Below are positions 37,531-46,621 of a DNA stretch of 64,000 nt, piece after piece. The first letter of the stretch is position 1; each line of letters opens with the position of its first letter. Origin of the DNA: Roseovarius sp. 217 (GTDB taxonomy: Bacteria; Pseudomonadota; Alphaproteobacteria; Rhodobacterales; Rhodobacteraceae); assembly GCF_000152845.1 (NCBI RefSeq), contig NZ_CH902584.1, positions 1,474,478 to 1,538,477 on the forward strand. The letters are read 5' to 3'. Under the pieces are notes generated by a model, which worked only from the letters and a program-made list of their open reading frames with translations, was not told the DNA's origin and ran no database searches. A program made the translations under genes and the position numbers.

Positions 37531-38808
37531 CTATGCCACCGGGTGCCGCCGCCGCACAGAACCGGGCCGCCCCGGCAGCTCTAGCGTGGCATCGCCGCGC
37601 GGAGTGCGGGCAATGAGGCGCCCCTTGGACAGGACCGCAAGGCGCGCGGCACGCAGGCGCACGGCCTCAATCGGATCGTCCGCATCCAGCACGACAAGTG
37701 AGGCCACGGCACCCACATGCAGGCCGTAATCCTCAAGCCCCAGAATGCGGGCGTTCTCAACTGTCACCATGTCGAAACAGCGCCGCATCTCTTCGGGGCT
37801 CGACATCTGCGCCACATGCAGCCCCATGAAGGCGACATCGAGCATGTCGGCGGTGCCGAGGGAATACCACGGGTCGCGCACGCAATCCTGACCCCAGCCG
37901 ACGGTGATGCCCTGCGCCTGCATTTCCTTGACCCGTGTGAGACCGCGCCGTTTGGGGAATGTGTCGTGCCGTCCCTGCAACATGATGTTGATCAGCGGAT
38001 TGGGAATCGCGGCCACGCCTGCCTCGGCCATCAGCGGCAGGAGTTTCGAGACATAGTAATTGTCCATCGAATGCATGGACGTCAGGTGTGATCCGGCCAC
38101 CCGCCCCTGAAGCCCGAGGCGCTGCGTTTCATAAGCCAGCATCTCGATATGGCGGCTCAACGGGTCGTCGCTCTCGTCGCAATGCATGTCCACACGCAGG
38201 CCACGCGCCGCCGCAATCTCGCAGAGTTCGCGCACGGACGCCGCACCATCCGCCATCGTGCGCTCGAAATGCGGGATGCCGCCCACAACGTCCACGCCCA
38301 TGTCGAGGGCGCGCAGCGTGTTGGCGCGCGCGGTGGGGTCGCGGTAGAACCCGTCCTGCGGAAAGGCCACGAGTTGCAGGTCGATATAGCCTTTGACCTT
38401 GTCGCGCACCTCGAGCATCGCCGCCACGCCTTTGAGGCTGTCGTCACAGGTATCGACATGACTGCGGATCGCCAGAAGGCCCATCGAGGCGGCCCAATCG
38501 CAATATTCCAGCGCGCGGGTGACCATGTCCTCTTGCGTCACGATCTTTTTCAACTCGCCCCAGAGGCCGATCCCCTCGAGGAGCGTGCCAGAGGCGTTGA
38601 TGCGCGGCAGGCCGTAACTCAGCGTCGCATCAAGGTGGAAATGCGGATCGACAAAGGGCGGGCTGACCAGATCGCCGGTGGCGTCGATCACCTGGCCCGT
38701 CTCGGCCCCCTCAAGCCTGCCCATCGCCGTGATCCGGTCGCGGGTGATACCAATATCGGCGGTGCTGCCATCGGGCAGCGTGCCGCCCTTGACGATCAGA
38801 TCGAACAT
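37531..38808 (-). CDS. CodA-like amidohydrolase (cytosine/isocytosine deaminase group)
   Basis: 425 residues. It resembles E. coli cytosine deaminase: HFHLDATLSYG, HVDTCDDSLKGVAAMLEVRDKV, LQLVAFPQDGF, HCDESDD, GSHLTSMHSMDNYYVSKLL and NPLINIMLQGRHDTFPKRRGLTRVKEM. Where CodA has GHDD, this protein has GQDC (Gln307-Cys309). The metal-binding Asp (Asp308) is kept and the substrate-contact Asp (Asp314 in CodA) is Cys309. That change points to another substrate, for example isocytosine or a related base. It overlaps the permease gene by one base and follows a BMP-type ABC importer. Confidence 0.85.
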   Translation of the reverse strand: MFDLIVKGGTLPDGSTADIGITRDRITAMGRLEGAETGQVIDATGDLVSPPFVDPHFHLDATLSYGLPRINASGTLLEGIGLWGELKKIVTQEDMVTRALEYCDWAASMGLLAIRSHVDTCDDSLKGVAAMLEVRDKVKGYIDLQLVAFPQDGFYRDPTARANTLRALDMGVDVVGGIPHFERTMADGAASVRELCEIAAARGLRVDMHCDESDDPLSRHIEMLAYETQRLGLQGRVAGSHLTSMHSMDNYYVSKLLPLMAEAGVAAIPNPLINIMLQGRHDTFPKRRGLTRVKEMQAQGITVGWGQDCVRDPWYSLGTADMLDVAFMGLHVAQMSSPEEMRRCFDMVTVENARILGLEDYGLHVGAVASLVVLDADDPIEAVRLRAARLAVLSKGRLIARTPRGDATLELPGRPGSVRRRHPVA

Positions 38809-39752
38809 CAGCGTTCTCCCTTGTTGAAGGCCACCATCAGGGCGGCGGGCACCTCGGCGCGGCGCGACATGACGATGAGCGCGAGGATGGAGAGGACATA
38901 GGGCGTCATCAGGAAGATCTGATAGGGAATATCCGCCCCGAGTGGTGTCTGTTGCACCCGGATTTGCAGCGCGTCAAAGGCGGCAAAAAGCACGGCTCCC
39001 AAGAGCGCCTTGCCCGGTTTCCACGCGCCAAAGACCACCAGCGCGATGCAGATCCAGCCGCGCCCGTTGACCATCTCGAAGAAGAAGGAATCAAACGCCG
39101 ACATGGTCAGGAACGCGCCGCCCACCGCCATCAGCCCTGATCCGACGATCACCGCGCCCATGCGCAGGCCGGTGACCGACAGGCCCTGTGCCGCCACCGC
39201 CGCCGGGTTCTCGCCCGCCGCACGCAGCGCAAGGCCAAGAGGCGTGCGGTAGAGCACGAGGCTGACGACGCCGACCAGAATGAACGCCAGATAGGTGAGC
39301 GGGGTTTGTGAAAAAAGCGCGGGACCAATCAGGGGAATGTCCGACAGCAGCGGGATTTCCCAAGGTTTAAAGGCCATGATCTTGGGTGGGCTTGTCACCT
39401 CTGGCAACGCCAGACGATAGGCGTAATAGGTTGACGAGGTGGCGAGAAGCGTGACGCCTAACCCCACCACATGCTGAGAGAGGCCGAAGGGCACGGTCAA
39501 AAGGCTATGCACCGCGCCAAATCCCATGCCCACGACCATCGCCACGGCGACACCGGGCCAGAGGCCCAGACCGGAATAGACCGCCATCCAGCCCGCAAAT
39601 GCGCCTGCAACCATGATCCCCTCGATCCCGAGGTTGAGCACGCCCGCACGTTCGCAGATCAACTCGCCCAAGGTGGCGAAAATCAGTGGGCTGGCGATGC
39701 GGATCGCGGCGGCCCAGAAGCTGGCGGAGAGGAGGATGTCGAAAATATCCAT
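38808..39752 (-). CDS. Nucleobase/nucleoside ABC transporter permease II
   Basis: 314 residues, about nine helices. ATLGELICERAGVLNLGIEGIMVAGAF is a signature of the YufQ/RbsC-like branch, and GLALRAAGENPAAVAAQGLSV fits the EAA-like loop. It pairs with the permease at 39756 and the ATPase at 40795. The stop overlaps the deaminase start. Confidence 0.87.
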   Translation of the reverse strand: MDIFDILLSASFWAAAIRIASPLIFATLGELICERAGVLNLGIEGIMVAGAFAGWMAVYSGLGLWPGVAVAMVVGMGFGAVHSLLTVPFGLSQHVVGLGVTLLATSSTYYAYRLALPEVTSPPKIMAFKPWEIPLLSDIPLIGPALFSQTPLTYLAFILVGVVSLVLYRTPLGLALRAAGENPAAVAAQGLSVTGLRMGAVIVGSGLMAVGGAFLTMSAFDSFFFEMVNGRGWICIALVVFGAWKPGKALLGAVLFAAFDALQIRVQQTPLGADIPYQIFLMTPYVLSILALIVMSRRAEVPAALMVAFNKGER

Positions 39753-39755
39753 GGG

Positions 39756-40805
39756 CTATTCCCTCACCACCCGGAACCGCGTGAGCAGGATCGCCAGCAC
39801 CATCAACAGGAGTGCCGTGGCGAGCATGATATCGGCGAGATAAGTGGGCACGCCCACCGCGCGGCTCATGCTGTCAGCACCCACAAAGATGCCTGCGACA
39901 AAGAGGGCGGCTGCGATGACACCCAACGGATTGAGCAGCGCAAGCATCGCCACGATGATGCCAGTATAACCAAAGCCGGGGCTGAGATCGAGCGTGAGGC
40001 TGCCTTTGACGCCCGCCACCTCGGAAAAACCGGCCAAGGCTGCAAGACCACCTGACAGGAGTGCCGTCTTGATCAACACCGCGTTGACCGGAATACCGGC
40101 AAAGCGCGCCGCCTCGCGGTTCAGGCCAACGGCGCGCATCTCATAGCCCAAGGTGGTGCGCCGCTCGACCAGCCAAACGAGACCGGCGGCAATGAGCGCC
40201 AAGGCGAAGCCCCAATGCAGGCGCAACCCTTCGATAAGGCGCGGCAGGCGCGCCTCGGCAATCAGGCGCTCGGATTTGGGCCATCCCATGCCCATCGGGT
40301 CTTTGAGTGGTCCTTCGAGCAGGAGAGAGATGAACAGCAGAAAGATGAAGTTGAACAATAGCGTTGTGACCACCTCATCGACGCCAAACCGCACCTTGAG
40401 CAGCGCAGGGATGAGAAGAACCACCGCACCGGCCAGCATCGATACGAGCACCAGCGTGGGCAAGAGCGCTGCGGCGGGCCAAGACAACACCCCGGTGCCC
40501 AACACGACCGTCATCAAGGCTCCGGCATATAGCTGCGCCTCGGCCCCGATGTTCCAGAGCCGGGCGCGGAACGCCACCGCCACTGCAAGCCCGGTGAAAA
40601 TAAGTGGCGTGGCGCGGTTCAGTGTCTCTAACACGGCGAATTGTGACCCCGCCGCGCCCTTGAGGATCAATCCAAGAACGGCAAAGGGATTGGCCCCGGC
40701 CAGCATCGCCAAGAGCGACGCGACGACCACGGTCGCAACAATCGCCAGCATAGGTGGCAGGGTGCTGCGCGCGAGGCTCGGGTTTGCGATGGGTTCAAGA
40801 CGCAT
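39756..40805 (-). CDS. Nucleobase/nucleoside ABC transporter permease I
   Basis: 349 residues, about ten helices. RARLWNIGAEAQLYAGALM and VGLNREAARFAGIPVNAVLIKTALLSGGLAALAG are typical of the YufP-like branch. ATG 40805 (MRLEPIANPS) is chosen; the frame extends eight codons further. It overlaps the ATPase stop by 11 bp and lies 3 bp before permease II. Confidence 0.86.
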   Translation of the reverse strand: MRLEPIANPSLARSTLPPMLAIVATVVVASLLAMLAGANPFAVLGLILKGAAGSQFAVLETLNRATPLIFTGLAVAVAFRARLWNIGAEAQLYAGALMTVVLGTGVLSWPAAALLPTLVLVSMLAGAVVLLIPALLKVRFGVDEVVTTLLFNFIFLLFISLLLEGPLKDPMGMGWPKSERLIAEARLPRLIEGLRLHWGFALALIAAGLVWLVERRTTLGYEMRAVGLNREAARFAGIPVNAVLIKTALLSGGLAALAGFSEVAGVKGSLTLDLSPGFGYTGIIVAMLALLNPLGVIAAALFVAGIFVGADSMSRAVGVPTYLADIMLATALLLMVLAILLTRFRVVRE

Positions 40806-42342
40806 GCGCCAACCCCTCGTCAAAGCCATGCCCCGCCATCCAGACGCCCAGAGCGGCGGGGGTCATGGTGCCGCGCGCGAATTCCGGTGAGAGGCGACCT
40901 TCGGACATCACATGGATCACATCCGAGAGCGCCATGATCTCGTCCAGATCCTCGGAAATGAGCAGCACCGCCGCCCCCCGGTCGCGCGCCTTGAGCAATT
41001 GTTCATGCACATAGTTCACCGCGCCGATATCCAGCCCTCGGACGGGTTGGTTGGCAAGGATGATACACGGATTGGCCTCGAGCACGCGGCCAAGGATCAG
41101 TTTCTGCATATTCCCGCCTGAAAGTAGGCGAATGCGCGTATCAGGCCCGGGACAGCGTATGTCATAGCCTTTGATAATCGCCTGTGTTTCCGCCTCGGCG
41201 CGTGGCCAGTTCATCCAGCCGGCGCGGCTCATGGGCGGTTTGTGATAGCTCTCCAGAATGGCATTCTCAGTCAGGGAGAAATCGGCGATTGTGCCGGTTT
41301 TGTGCCTGTCTTCGGGAATGCGCGCGATGCCATGTTCAACGGCGGCGCGCGGCGACCATTGCGCCAAGTCAGCCTCACCCAGATCAAGCCGCCCCGAAGC
41401 AGGGACGCTGAGACCGGCAATGAGATCGGCCAGCGCCGCCTGGCCGTTGCCGGAAACACCCGCCAGCCCGGTGATCTGCCCCGCGCGCAACGACAGCGTC
41501 ACGGATTTCAGCCCCGGCGCGCTGCCTTGGTCGGGCGTGGTGACCGCGTGCAACTGCAAGAGCGGCGCGCCGGGTGTGCCGGGGGCCACCCGTGGCGCGC
41601 TGACTTCACTGCCGACCATCGCGGCGGCAAGCGCGTGGCGGTCAGTATCTGTCGTGGCCATTTCCGCCACAACCTTGCCATGGTGCAGGATCACGACCCG
41701 GTGGGCGATATCCATCACCTCATGCAGTTTGTGGCTGATGAACACGATCGACAGGCCTTTGGCCACCGCTTCACGCAATGTTGCAAAGAGGTCGTCGGTT
41801 TCCTGCGGTGTCAGAACGGCGGTCGGCTCGTCCAGAATGAGAATGCGCGCCTCGCGGTAGAGCGCCTTGAGGATTTCGACCCGCTGCCGTTCCCCCACCG
41901 TCAGGCTTCCAACGCGAGCGTCGGGATCAACGGCCAGATGAAAATCCGCCGAGAGTTTGGCAATTTTGGCGCGCGCGGCGGCAGTATCAGAGCGCCAGCG
42001 CCAGAGCGGTTCGGTGCCAAGTGTCACGTTATCCAGAACCGTCAGGTTGTCGGCCAGCGTGAAATGCTGATGCACCATACCCACGCCCGCCTCGAGCGCC
42101 GCGCGCGGATTGCCGGGGGGCAAGGCCCGTCCCATCACCATCACTTGTCCCTCGTCGGCGGTGTATTGGCCAAAGAGGATGTTCATCAGCGTGGTCTTGC
42201 CTGCGCCGTTCTCGCCCAAGAGGGCAACAACCTCGCCCCGCCGTAAGTCGAGGCTCACCGCGTCATTCGCGGTGAGCGCGCCGAAACGCTTGGTGATCCG
42301 ATCGAGGCGCAGAACGACCTGCGCCGTGTCTGCGCCTGTCAT
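40795..42342 (-). CDS. Nucleobase/nucleoside ABC transporter ATPase (two ABC domains)
   Basis: 515 residues with two fused ATPase modules. The first has Walker A GENGAGKTTLMN, signature LTVGERQRVEIL and Walker B ARILILDEPTAVLT. The second has the degenerate Walker A GVSGNGQAALADLIAG and signature LSGGNMQKLILGRVL, a normal feature of the YufO/RbsA type. It starts directly after the binding-protein stop. It supplies energy for the BMP transporter. Confidence 0.9.
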   Translation of the reverse strand: MTGADTAQVVLRLDRITKRFGALTANDAVSLDLRRGEVVALLGENGAGKTTLMNILFGQYTADEGQVMVMGRALPPGNPRAALEAGVGMVHQHFTLADNLTVLDNVTLGTEPLWRWRSDTAAARAKIAKLSADFHLAVDPDARVGSLTVGERQRVEILKALYREARILILDEPTAVLTPQETDDLFATLREAVAKGLSIVFISHKLHEVMDIAHRVVILHHGKVVAEMATTDTDRHALAAAMVGSEVSAPRVAPGTPGAPLLQLHAVTTPDQGSAPGLKSVTLSLRAGQITGLAGVSGNGQAALADLIAGLSVPASGRLDLGEADLAQWSPRAAVEHGIARIPEDRHKTGTIADFSLTENAILESYHKPPMSRAGWMNWPRAEAETQAIIKGYDIRCPGPDTRIRLLSGGNMQKLILGRVLEANPCIILANQPVRGLDIGAVNYVHEQLLKARDRGAAVLLISEDLDEIMALSDVIHVMSEGRLSPEFARGTMTPAALGVWMAGHGFDEGLAHAS

Positions 42343-43359
42343 TTACGAGGATTTCGGCTCTTCGTCGTTGATCTCGACAGAGAACGTCCCCGCCTTGATC
42401 GCCGCCTCGCGTTCCGCCACCAACGCCAAAGCCGCCTCTGGCACCTTGCCCTCGAACGTGCCAAGCGGGGCCAGTGACGATCCGCCTTCCTTCATGAAGG
42501 AATAGACCCCATAATCGGCGGCGGTGAAATTGCCCGCGTTCACGGCGGCAATCGCGGCATCAAGCGTCGGCTCAAAATGCCAGAGCGCAGAGGCGACAAC
42601 CGTCTCGGGATAATCGGCTTGGGTGTCGATCACGTTGCCGATGGCCAGCACGCCCTTTTCCTGTGCCGCATCCGAGACACCAAAGCGTTCGGCATAGAGC
42701 ATGTCCGCGCCGCCTTCGATCATCGCAAAGGCAGTTTCCTTGGCCTTGGGCGGATCGAACCACGAGCCGATAAAGCTCACCTGAAACTTGATGTCCGGAT
42801 TCATCTCCTGCGCACCGGCCATGAAGGCATGCATCAGACGATTGACCTCGGGGATCGGGAAACCGCCGACCATCCCGATATTGGCGGTCTTGGTCATGGC
42901 GCCCGCGATGATGCCCGAGAGATATGAGGCGTCCTGAATGTAGTTGTCGAACACGGCGAAATTTGGCAGGGCGTCATCCTGCTTGAAGCTCGATCCCATC
43001 AGGAAGGCGATATCTGGATAATCGGCGGCGACTTCGCGAGCCTCTTGCTCGACCGCGAAGACCTCACCGATGATGAGCTTGTAGCCCTGTTCGGCATACT
43101 CCCGCATGACGCGGGCGTAATCGGTATTCGAGACATTCTCGGAATAGACATACTCGACATCGCCACGCTCTTGCGCGGTCATGGCGGCTTTGTGAATGCG
43201 GCTGACCCATTGTTGTTCAACGGGCACGGTATAAATACCGGCGGTCTTGATCGGTTCTGCGGCGCGCAGCGGCGAGGCAAGGCCAGAGGCCCCGGCAATG
43301 AGAGCCGCTCCGGCCGAGGTGGCCATAAAGCGGCGGCGGGAAAGTGGCAGGCGTGTCAT
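42343..43359 (-). CDS. BMP-family ABC substrate-binding protein
   Basis: 338 residues. A Tat-type signal (RLPLSRRRFMATSAGAALIAG) opens the protein, so it is exported folded and is not a lipoprotein. TAGIYTVPVEQQWVSRIHKAAMTAQERGDVEYVYSENV and GSSFKQDDALPNFAVFDNYIQDASYLSGIIAGAM are typical of BMP-type nucleoside-binding proteins. ATG 43359 has GGAG seven bases upstream. First gene of the operon to the CodA-like gene. An 18-bp palindrome lies 38 bp before it. Confidence 0.87.
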   Translation of the reverse strand: MTRLPLSRRRFMATSAGAALIAGASGLASPLRAAEPIKTAGIYTVPVEQQWVSRIHKAAMTAQERGDVEYVYSENVSNTDYARVMREYAEQGYKLIIGEVFAVEQEAREVAADYPDIAFLMGSSFKQDDALPNFAVFDNYIQDASYLSGIIAGAMTKTANIGMVGGFPIPEVNRLMHAFMAGAQEMNPDIKFQVSFIGSWFDPPKAKETAFAMIEGGADMLYAERFGVSDAAQEKGVLAIGNVIDTQADYPETVVASALWHFEPTLDAAIAAVNAGNFTAADYGVYSFMKEGGSSLAPLGTFEGKVPEAALALVAEREAAIKAGTFSVEINDEEPKSS

Positions 43360-43396
43360 GTTGATCTCCATGTTGGCAGGTGGGCAGTCTTTTTGG

Positions 43397-43414
43397 TTTT
43401 ACCAATTGGTAAAA
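43397..43414. promoter_or_regulatory. 18-bp perfect palindrome before the BMP transporter operon
   Basis: TTTTACCAATTGGTAAAA is self-complementary over all 18 bases, lying 38-55 bp before the ATG. TACCAATTGGTA fits the shape of GntR-family operators. It probably controls the BMP transporter and deaminase operon. No regulator gene sits beside it. Confidence 0.65.
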
Positions 43415-43458
43415 TTTATCCGGCAGATTTTCTACAGAAATTTGCCACTGGACAAAAC

Positions 43459-43491
43459 TAAACCGCTGAGAGGCCGACTCCCAGCGGTTTA
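43459..43491 (-). terminator. Terminator after the transglutaminase-like gene
   Basis: TAAACCGCTG pairs with CAGCGGTTTA over ten bases (43459-43468 with 43482-43491) with a 13-nt loop. On the minus strand TAGTTTTGTCC follows. It separates the arsR operon from the BMP operon. Confidence 0.7.
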
Positions 43492-43520
43492 TGCTCAAAA
43501 TGCGAGCAGGTTCGCAAGGG

Positions 43521-44342
43521 TCAGGCTGCGGGCAGGCGCGCGGTGATCGGTAGTTTCTGCCATGTGCCGTCCGGCCCCGCCTGCATCGGCTCAGCCAAAA
43601 GTTTGAGGCGGGCCGTCGTCTCGCCCCTGCGATAGCAATGCCCCATGGAGTGCCCGAGAGCCACGCGCCAACCGGGCCGTGGATTGAGGCCCGGCTTGGT
43701 CGGGCCAAGCCCCGCCTTCATGTGATGCGCAATGTCCCAGTCCAACACCGCGCCGGCATGGCGGGTGACGACCCAGCAATGCATGTCATGGGTGACGCCA
43801 CCCTTTTCCGCCGGAAAAAAGTAGCCATAGACATAGCCCGCCGCGCGCAGGCTGGCGACAAGATAGGTGTTGATATCCACACAAGAGCCGGGCGTCGTTC
43901 CGCAAGAGAGATAGGGCACCGCCTCTGTGCCATCGTTGAATCGCGCCTCAGGGTGATCGTAGGTAAAACGCGCCTCGGCCTCGGCCACCAATGCGTCGAT
44001 ACCCGCGCGCCCCCCGCCTGCCTTGGCTGCAATGGCGCGGCTGGCCTCGGCCAGATCAGCGGCGGCGGCGGTATATCGGGTGACGCGTGGGGCAAAGACC
44101 GCCTCGGGATAACCTTGGCCGATGGGGGCTGGCGCGATGATATGGGTGAGTGTCAGGCTTGTCCCTGCTGCCTCGATCCAGAGCGCGGCAAGACCCAATT
44201 CCGGCTCAAGTGCGACGGTAGTGATCTCTCCTCCCGTCACGGTCGTGGCTGTCACCGCGTCCCCGGGGCTGCACATGCCAGCCGGGGCCAACAGGTGCGC
44301 GCCGGGTTGAAGGCCGCTCACCTCAATCCGCAACTGCCTCAT
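43521..44342 (-). CDS. Transglutaminase-like domain protein
   Basis: 273 residues. The papain-like triad is visible: Cys154 in TTPGSCVDINTYLVASLRAAG, His188 in THDMHCWVV, and Asp201 or Asp203 in AVLDWDIAHH. The N-terminal part (RQLRIEVSGLQPG) is a beta domain as in bacterial transglutaminase-like proteases. ATG 44342 overlaps the permease stop (ATGA). The frame runs 118 codons further upstream but that is a shadow of the permease. No signal peptide. The tie to a metal-permease operon is unusual. Confidence 0.78.
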   Translation of the reverse strand: MRQLRIEVSGLQPGAHLLAPAGMCSPGDAVTATTVTGGEITTVALEPELGLAALWIEAAGTSLTLTHIIAPAPIGQGYPEAVFAPRVTRYTAAAADLAEASRAIAAKAGGGRAGIDALVAEAEARFTYDHPEARFNDGTEAVPYLSCGTTPGSCVDINTYLVASLRAAGYVYGYFFPAEKGGVTHDMHCWVVTRHAGAVLDWDIAHHMKAGLGPTKPGLNPRPGWRVALGHSMGHCYRRGETTARLKLLAEPMQAGPDGTWQKLPITARLPAA

Positions 44343-45388
44343 GCCATGTTCCACAGTTGAAAGAGCAGGCCCGCCGCAAACGCCCCGGTGAGCGACAGCG
44401 CGATATAGAGCGCGAAAACCCGTGGCTTGACCAACGCCCAGACCGCAATCGCAGCAGGCAAAGAGGTGACGCCCCCGGCCACGAGAAAGGCCAGACCGGC
44501 ACCGGGGGCCATGCCCTGACCGATCAATCCGCCGACCAGTGGCAGGGCGGCGTAGCCGTTGAGATAGGCAGGGACGCCAATCAGGGTGCCGAGGAAGATC
44601 GGGCCGATGCCGGTGCCGCCAAGCGCCTTCGTGATGGTCTCTGCCGGGACAAAGGCCAGCATGAGACTTTCCAGGATAAACGCCAAAGTGAGCCATTTCA
44701 GCAGAAACAGGGTCACAGTCAGCGCCTCACGGGAAAACTTGGCCCGGCGTGCCTGATCGGTCCAAAACCGCCAGACCACCGGCTTGGGCGCGCGCACTTT
44801 ACTGCCGCCACAACCACCGTTGCCGATGCCGTCGCGCAGCGGATCGCTTAGCCCCCCGGCGCGGCCCACCAGATGCACGACCCAGCCACCCATAAGGCCC
44901 AGGCCGACAGCGGCCAATGTCTTGGCAACGGCAAACTCTAGCCCGAGAACGCCGGTGGTCAGCATGAACATTGACGGGTCCATCACCGGCGAGGCAAGCC
45001 AGAAGGCCATGACCGCCGAGAGCGGCACACCCATCGCCAAAAGGGCGGCGATCAGCGGAATCACTCCGCAAGAGCAAAAAGGCGAGAGTCCGCCCGCAAA
45101 GGCCGCGAGCAGGATCATCATCGCCGGTGCGCCGGTAAAGGCGCGCGCGATCAGATTGTCCGCGCCGGTGGCTGTCGCCCATGCGGCGATGCCGATGGAG
45201 AGCAGGAGAAACGGCGCGGTGCCAAGAAGGGCGTCGGTCGTAAAGACCAGCGTGGCGCGGGCCTGCGCCGCATCGAAGATTGCAAGCACGATCAGGATCA
45301 GGGCGGATATCATCCAGATGCGGTGATCTTTCCACGCGCGTCGCAATATGACGGTTGCGCGTGGTTGCGGAAGGCTCGAGTCTGTCAT
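44339..45388 (-). CDS. Permease of the UPF0718/COG0701 type
   Basis: 349 residues, eight or nine helices. GGLSPFCSCGVIPLIAALLAMGVPLSAVMAFWLASPVMDPSMF and LGGTGIGPIFLGTLIGVPAYLNGYAALPLV are the family signatures. Members have been linked to metal or arsenical export. A NGGCGGSKV element lies in the central loop and may bind metal. ATG 45388 has AGGGA eight bases upstream. It follows an ArsR repressor by 47 bp, so metal-responsive control is likely. Confidence 0.82.
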   Translation of the reverse strand: MTDSSLPQPRATVILRRAWKDHRIWMISALILIVLAIFDAAQARATLVFTTDALLGTAPFLLLSIGIAAWATATGADNLIARAFTGAPAMMILLAAFAGGLSPFCSCGVIPLIAALLAMGVPLSAVMAFWLASPVMDPSMFMLTTGVLGLEFAVAKTLAAVGLGLMGGWVVHLVGRAGGLSDPLRDGIGNGGCGGSKVRAPKPVVWRFWTDQARRAKFSREALTVTLFLLKWLTLAFILESLMLAFVPAETITKALGGTGIGPIFLGTLIGVPAYLNGYAALPLVGGLIGQGMAPGAGLAFLVAGGVTSLPAAIAVWALVKPRVFALYIALSLTGAFAAGLLFQLWNMA

Positions 45389-45435
45389 GTCCATATCCCT
45401 AGAAATGTCGTTAAGTTTGGCCAAATAAATGGCGT

Positions 45436-45753
45436 TCAGGCAGCAGTCTCTGTCTTGGCCAACTTCACCCCGGTGCAGCATTCCGAGGTCAGGAAATTCA
45501 GCGTGCGGCGCATGGCAGCATAATCCACGCGGTTGATCACCGCGCGCCCCTGCCGTTCTTGCACCACTAAACCAGCCTCGACCAGCGCCGAGAGGTGGTG
45601 CGCGAGGGTTGAAGGCGCCTGATCCAGATGCTGACCGATGTCACCCACGTTCAACCCTTCGTCGCCCGCGCGTACCAACAGGCGAAAGATCGCAAGGCGC
45701 GTGTCATGGCCAAGGGCAGCAAGGGCGCGGGCTGTGGGGCTTGTGATGCTCAT
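45436..45753 (-). CDS. ArsR-family transcriptional regulator
   Basis: 105 residues. A winged helix reads ALAALGHDTRLAIFRLLVRAGDEGLNVGDIGQHLDQAPSTLAHHLSALVEAGLVVQERQGRAVINRVDY. A Cys-Cys pair near the C-terminus (LTSECCTGVKL) could bind metal or metalloid. The inverted repeat ATAAC-N10-GTTAT at 45763-45782 lies 10 bp before its start and is a candidate operator. It probably controls itself, the permease and the transglutaminase-like gene. Confidence 0.88.
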   Translation of the reverse strand: MSITSPTARALAALGHDTRLAIFRLLVRAGDEGLNVGDIGQHLDQAPSTLAHHLSALVEAGLVVQERQGRAVINRVDYAAMRRTLNFLTSECCTGVKLAKTETAA

Positions 45754-45762
45754 GCGATCAAT

Positions 45763-45782
45763 ATAACGATAATTCTAGTTAT
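45763..45782. promoter_or_regulatory. Candidate ArsR operator
   Basis: Inverted repeat ATAAC (45763-45767) and GTTAT (45778-45782) with a 10-bp spacer, 10 bp before the ArsR start. Small AT-rich dyads at this position are common ArsR sites. Confidence 0.45.
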
Positions 45783-45793
45783 GTCAATCTATC

Positions 45794-46612
45794 TCACTCG
45801 GCACGTGCCGCCATGGTCGCCACCCCATCGCCCGTGCGCCGCACCCGCAGGTCGAGACCGCCGTCTGTCTGGCGCGCTTCGATTGCGACGGGCAGGTTGC
45901 AGATAAGCGGCGTCAGGCCGCGATAGGTGAACCGCGTCGGCAGGTGGCCCAGGAAATGGGTGGCCAGATTCATCATCCAGACCGCCTGCATCGGACCATG
46001 CACAACCAGCCCCTCATACCCCTCAACCCCGGTTGCATAGGGGTGGTCATAATGGATGCGGTGGCCATTGAAGGTGAGCGACGAGAACCGGAAAAGCAGG
46101 GTCGAATCCGGCGTAATCTGCCATGCGGTCGCACCGGGCCACTCCTCAGCGGCCTCCGGCGTCTTGGCCTGTCCCGGCTTGGGGTCTTCGCGGTAGACGA
46201 TATCCTGCCGCTCGGTCAGGCGCGCCGCCCCGTCCACGCTGTAGACATGTCGCTGCGTGACAAAGCCCAGCTTGCCGCTGCGCCCGTCCTTGAAGGTCAC
46301 ATCGTCAATCGTCGTCTCTCGCGTCACCAGATCACCGGCGGCAAAGGGCGCGTGAAATTCGATCTCTCCCCCCGCCCACATGCGGCGGGGCAAGGACAGG
46401 GCAGGTAGGAAAATGCCCGTCTTGGGATGGCAATCGCGCCCCAACTGATCAGGCGTGACCGTATCGGGCACCAGACACCAATGCAGCCCAACAGGCATAT
46501 CCACCTCGGCCAGAGTGCCCGCCAGCGTGGCGCGGTACTCCCGGACCAGCCGCGCGGAAATCGGCTCTGACCGGCTATAGCTGCGCCCGATCCAATCTGC
46601 GTAATCGTTCAT
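45794..46612 (-). CDS. HTD2/MaoC-type acyl-CoA hydratase (mesaconyl-C4-CoA hydratase-like)
   Basis: 272 residues with a double hot-dog fold. The catalytic-type segment FNGHRIHYDHPYATGVEGYEGLVVHGPMQA is the MaoC/HTD2 signature. MRMWAGGEIEFHAPF-like and DDVTFKDGRSGKLGFVTQRHVY are characteristic of the mesaconyl-C4-CoA hydratase group. It starts 9 bp after the acyl-CoA dehydrogenase stop. A CoA-transferase lies across the LysR gene, so a C5-acid pathway may be encoded. Confidence 0.78.
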   Translation of the reverse strand: MNDYADWIGRSYSRSEPISARLVREYRATLAGTLAEVDMPVGLHWCLVPDTVTPDQLGRDCHPKTGIFLPALSLPRRMWAGGEIEFHAPFAAGDLVTRETTIDDVTFKDGRSGKLGFVTQRHVYSVDGAARLTERQDIVYREDPKPGQAKTPEAAEEWPGATAWQITPDSTLLFRFSSLTFNGHRIHYDHPYATGVEGYEGLVVHGPMQAVWMMNLATHFLGHLPTRFTYRGLTPLICNLPVAIEARQTDGGLDLRVRRTGDGVATMAARAE

Positions 46613-46621
46613 TCCGTTCCC

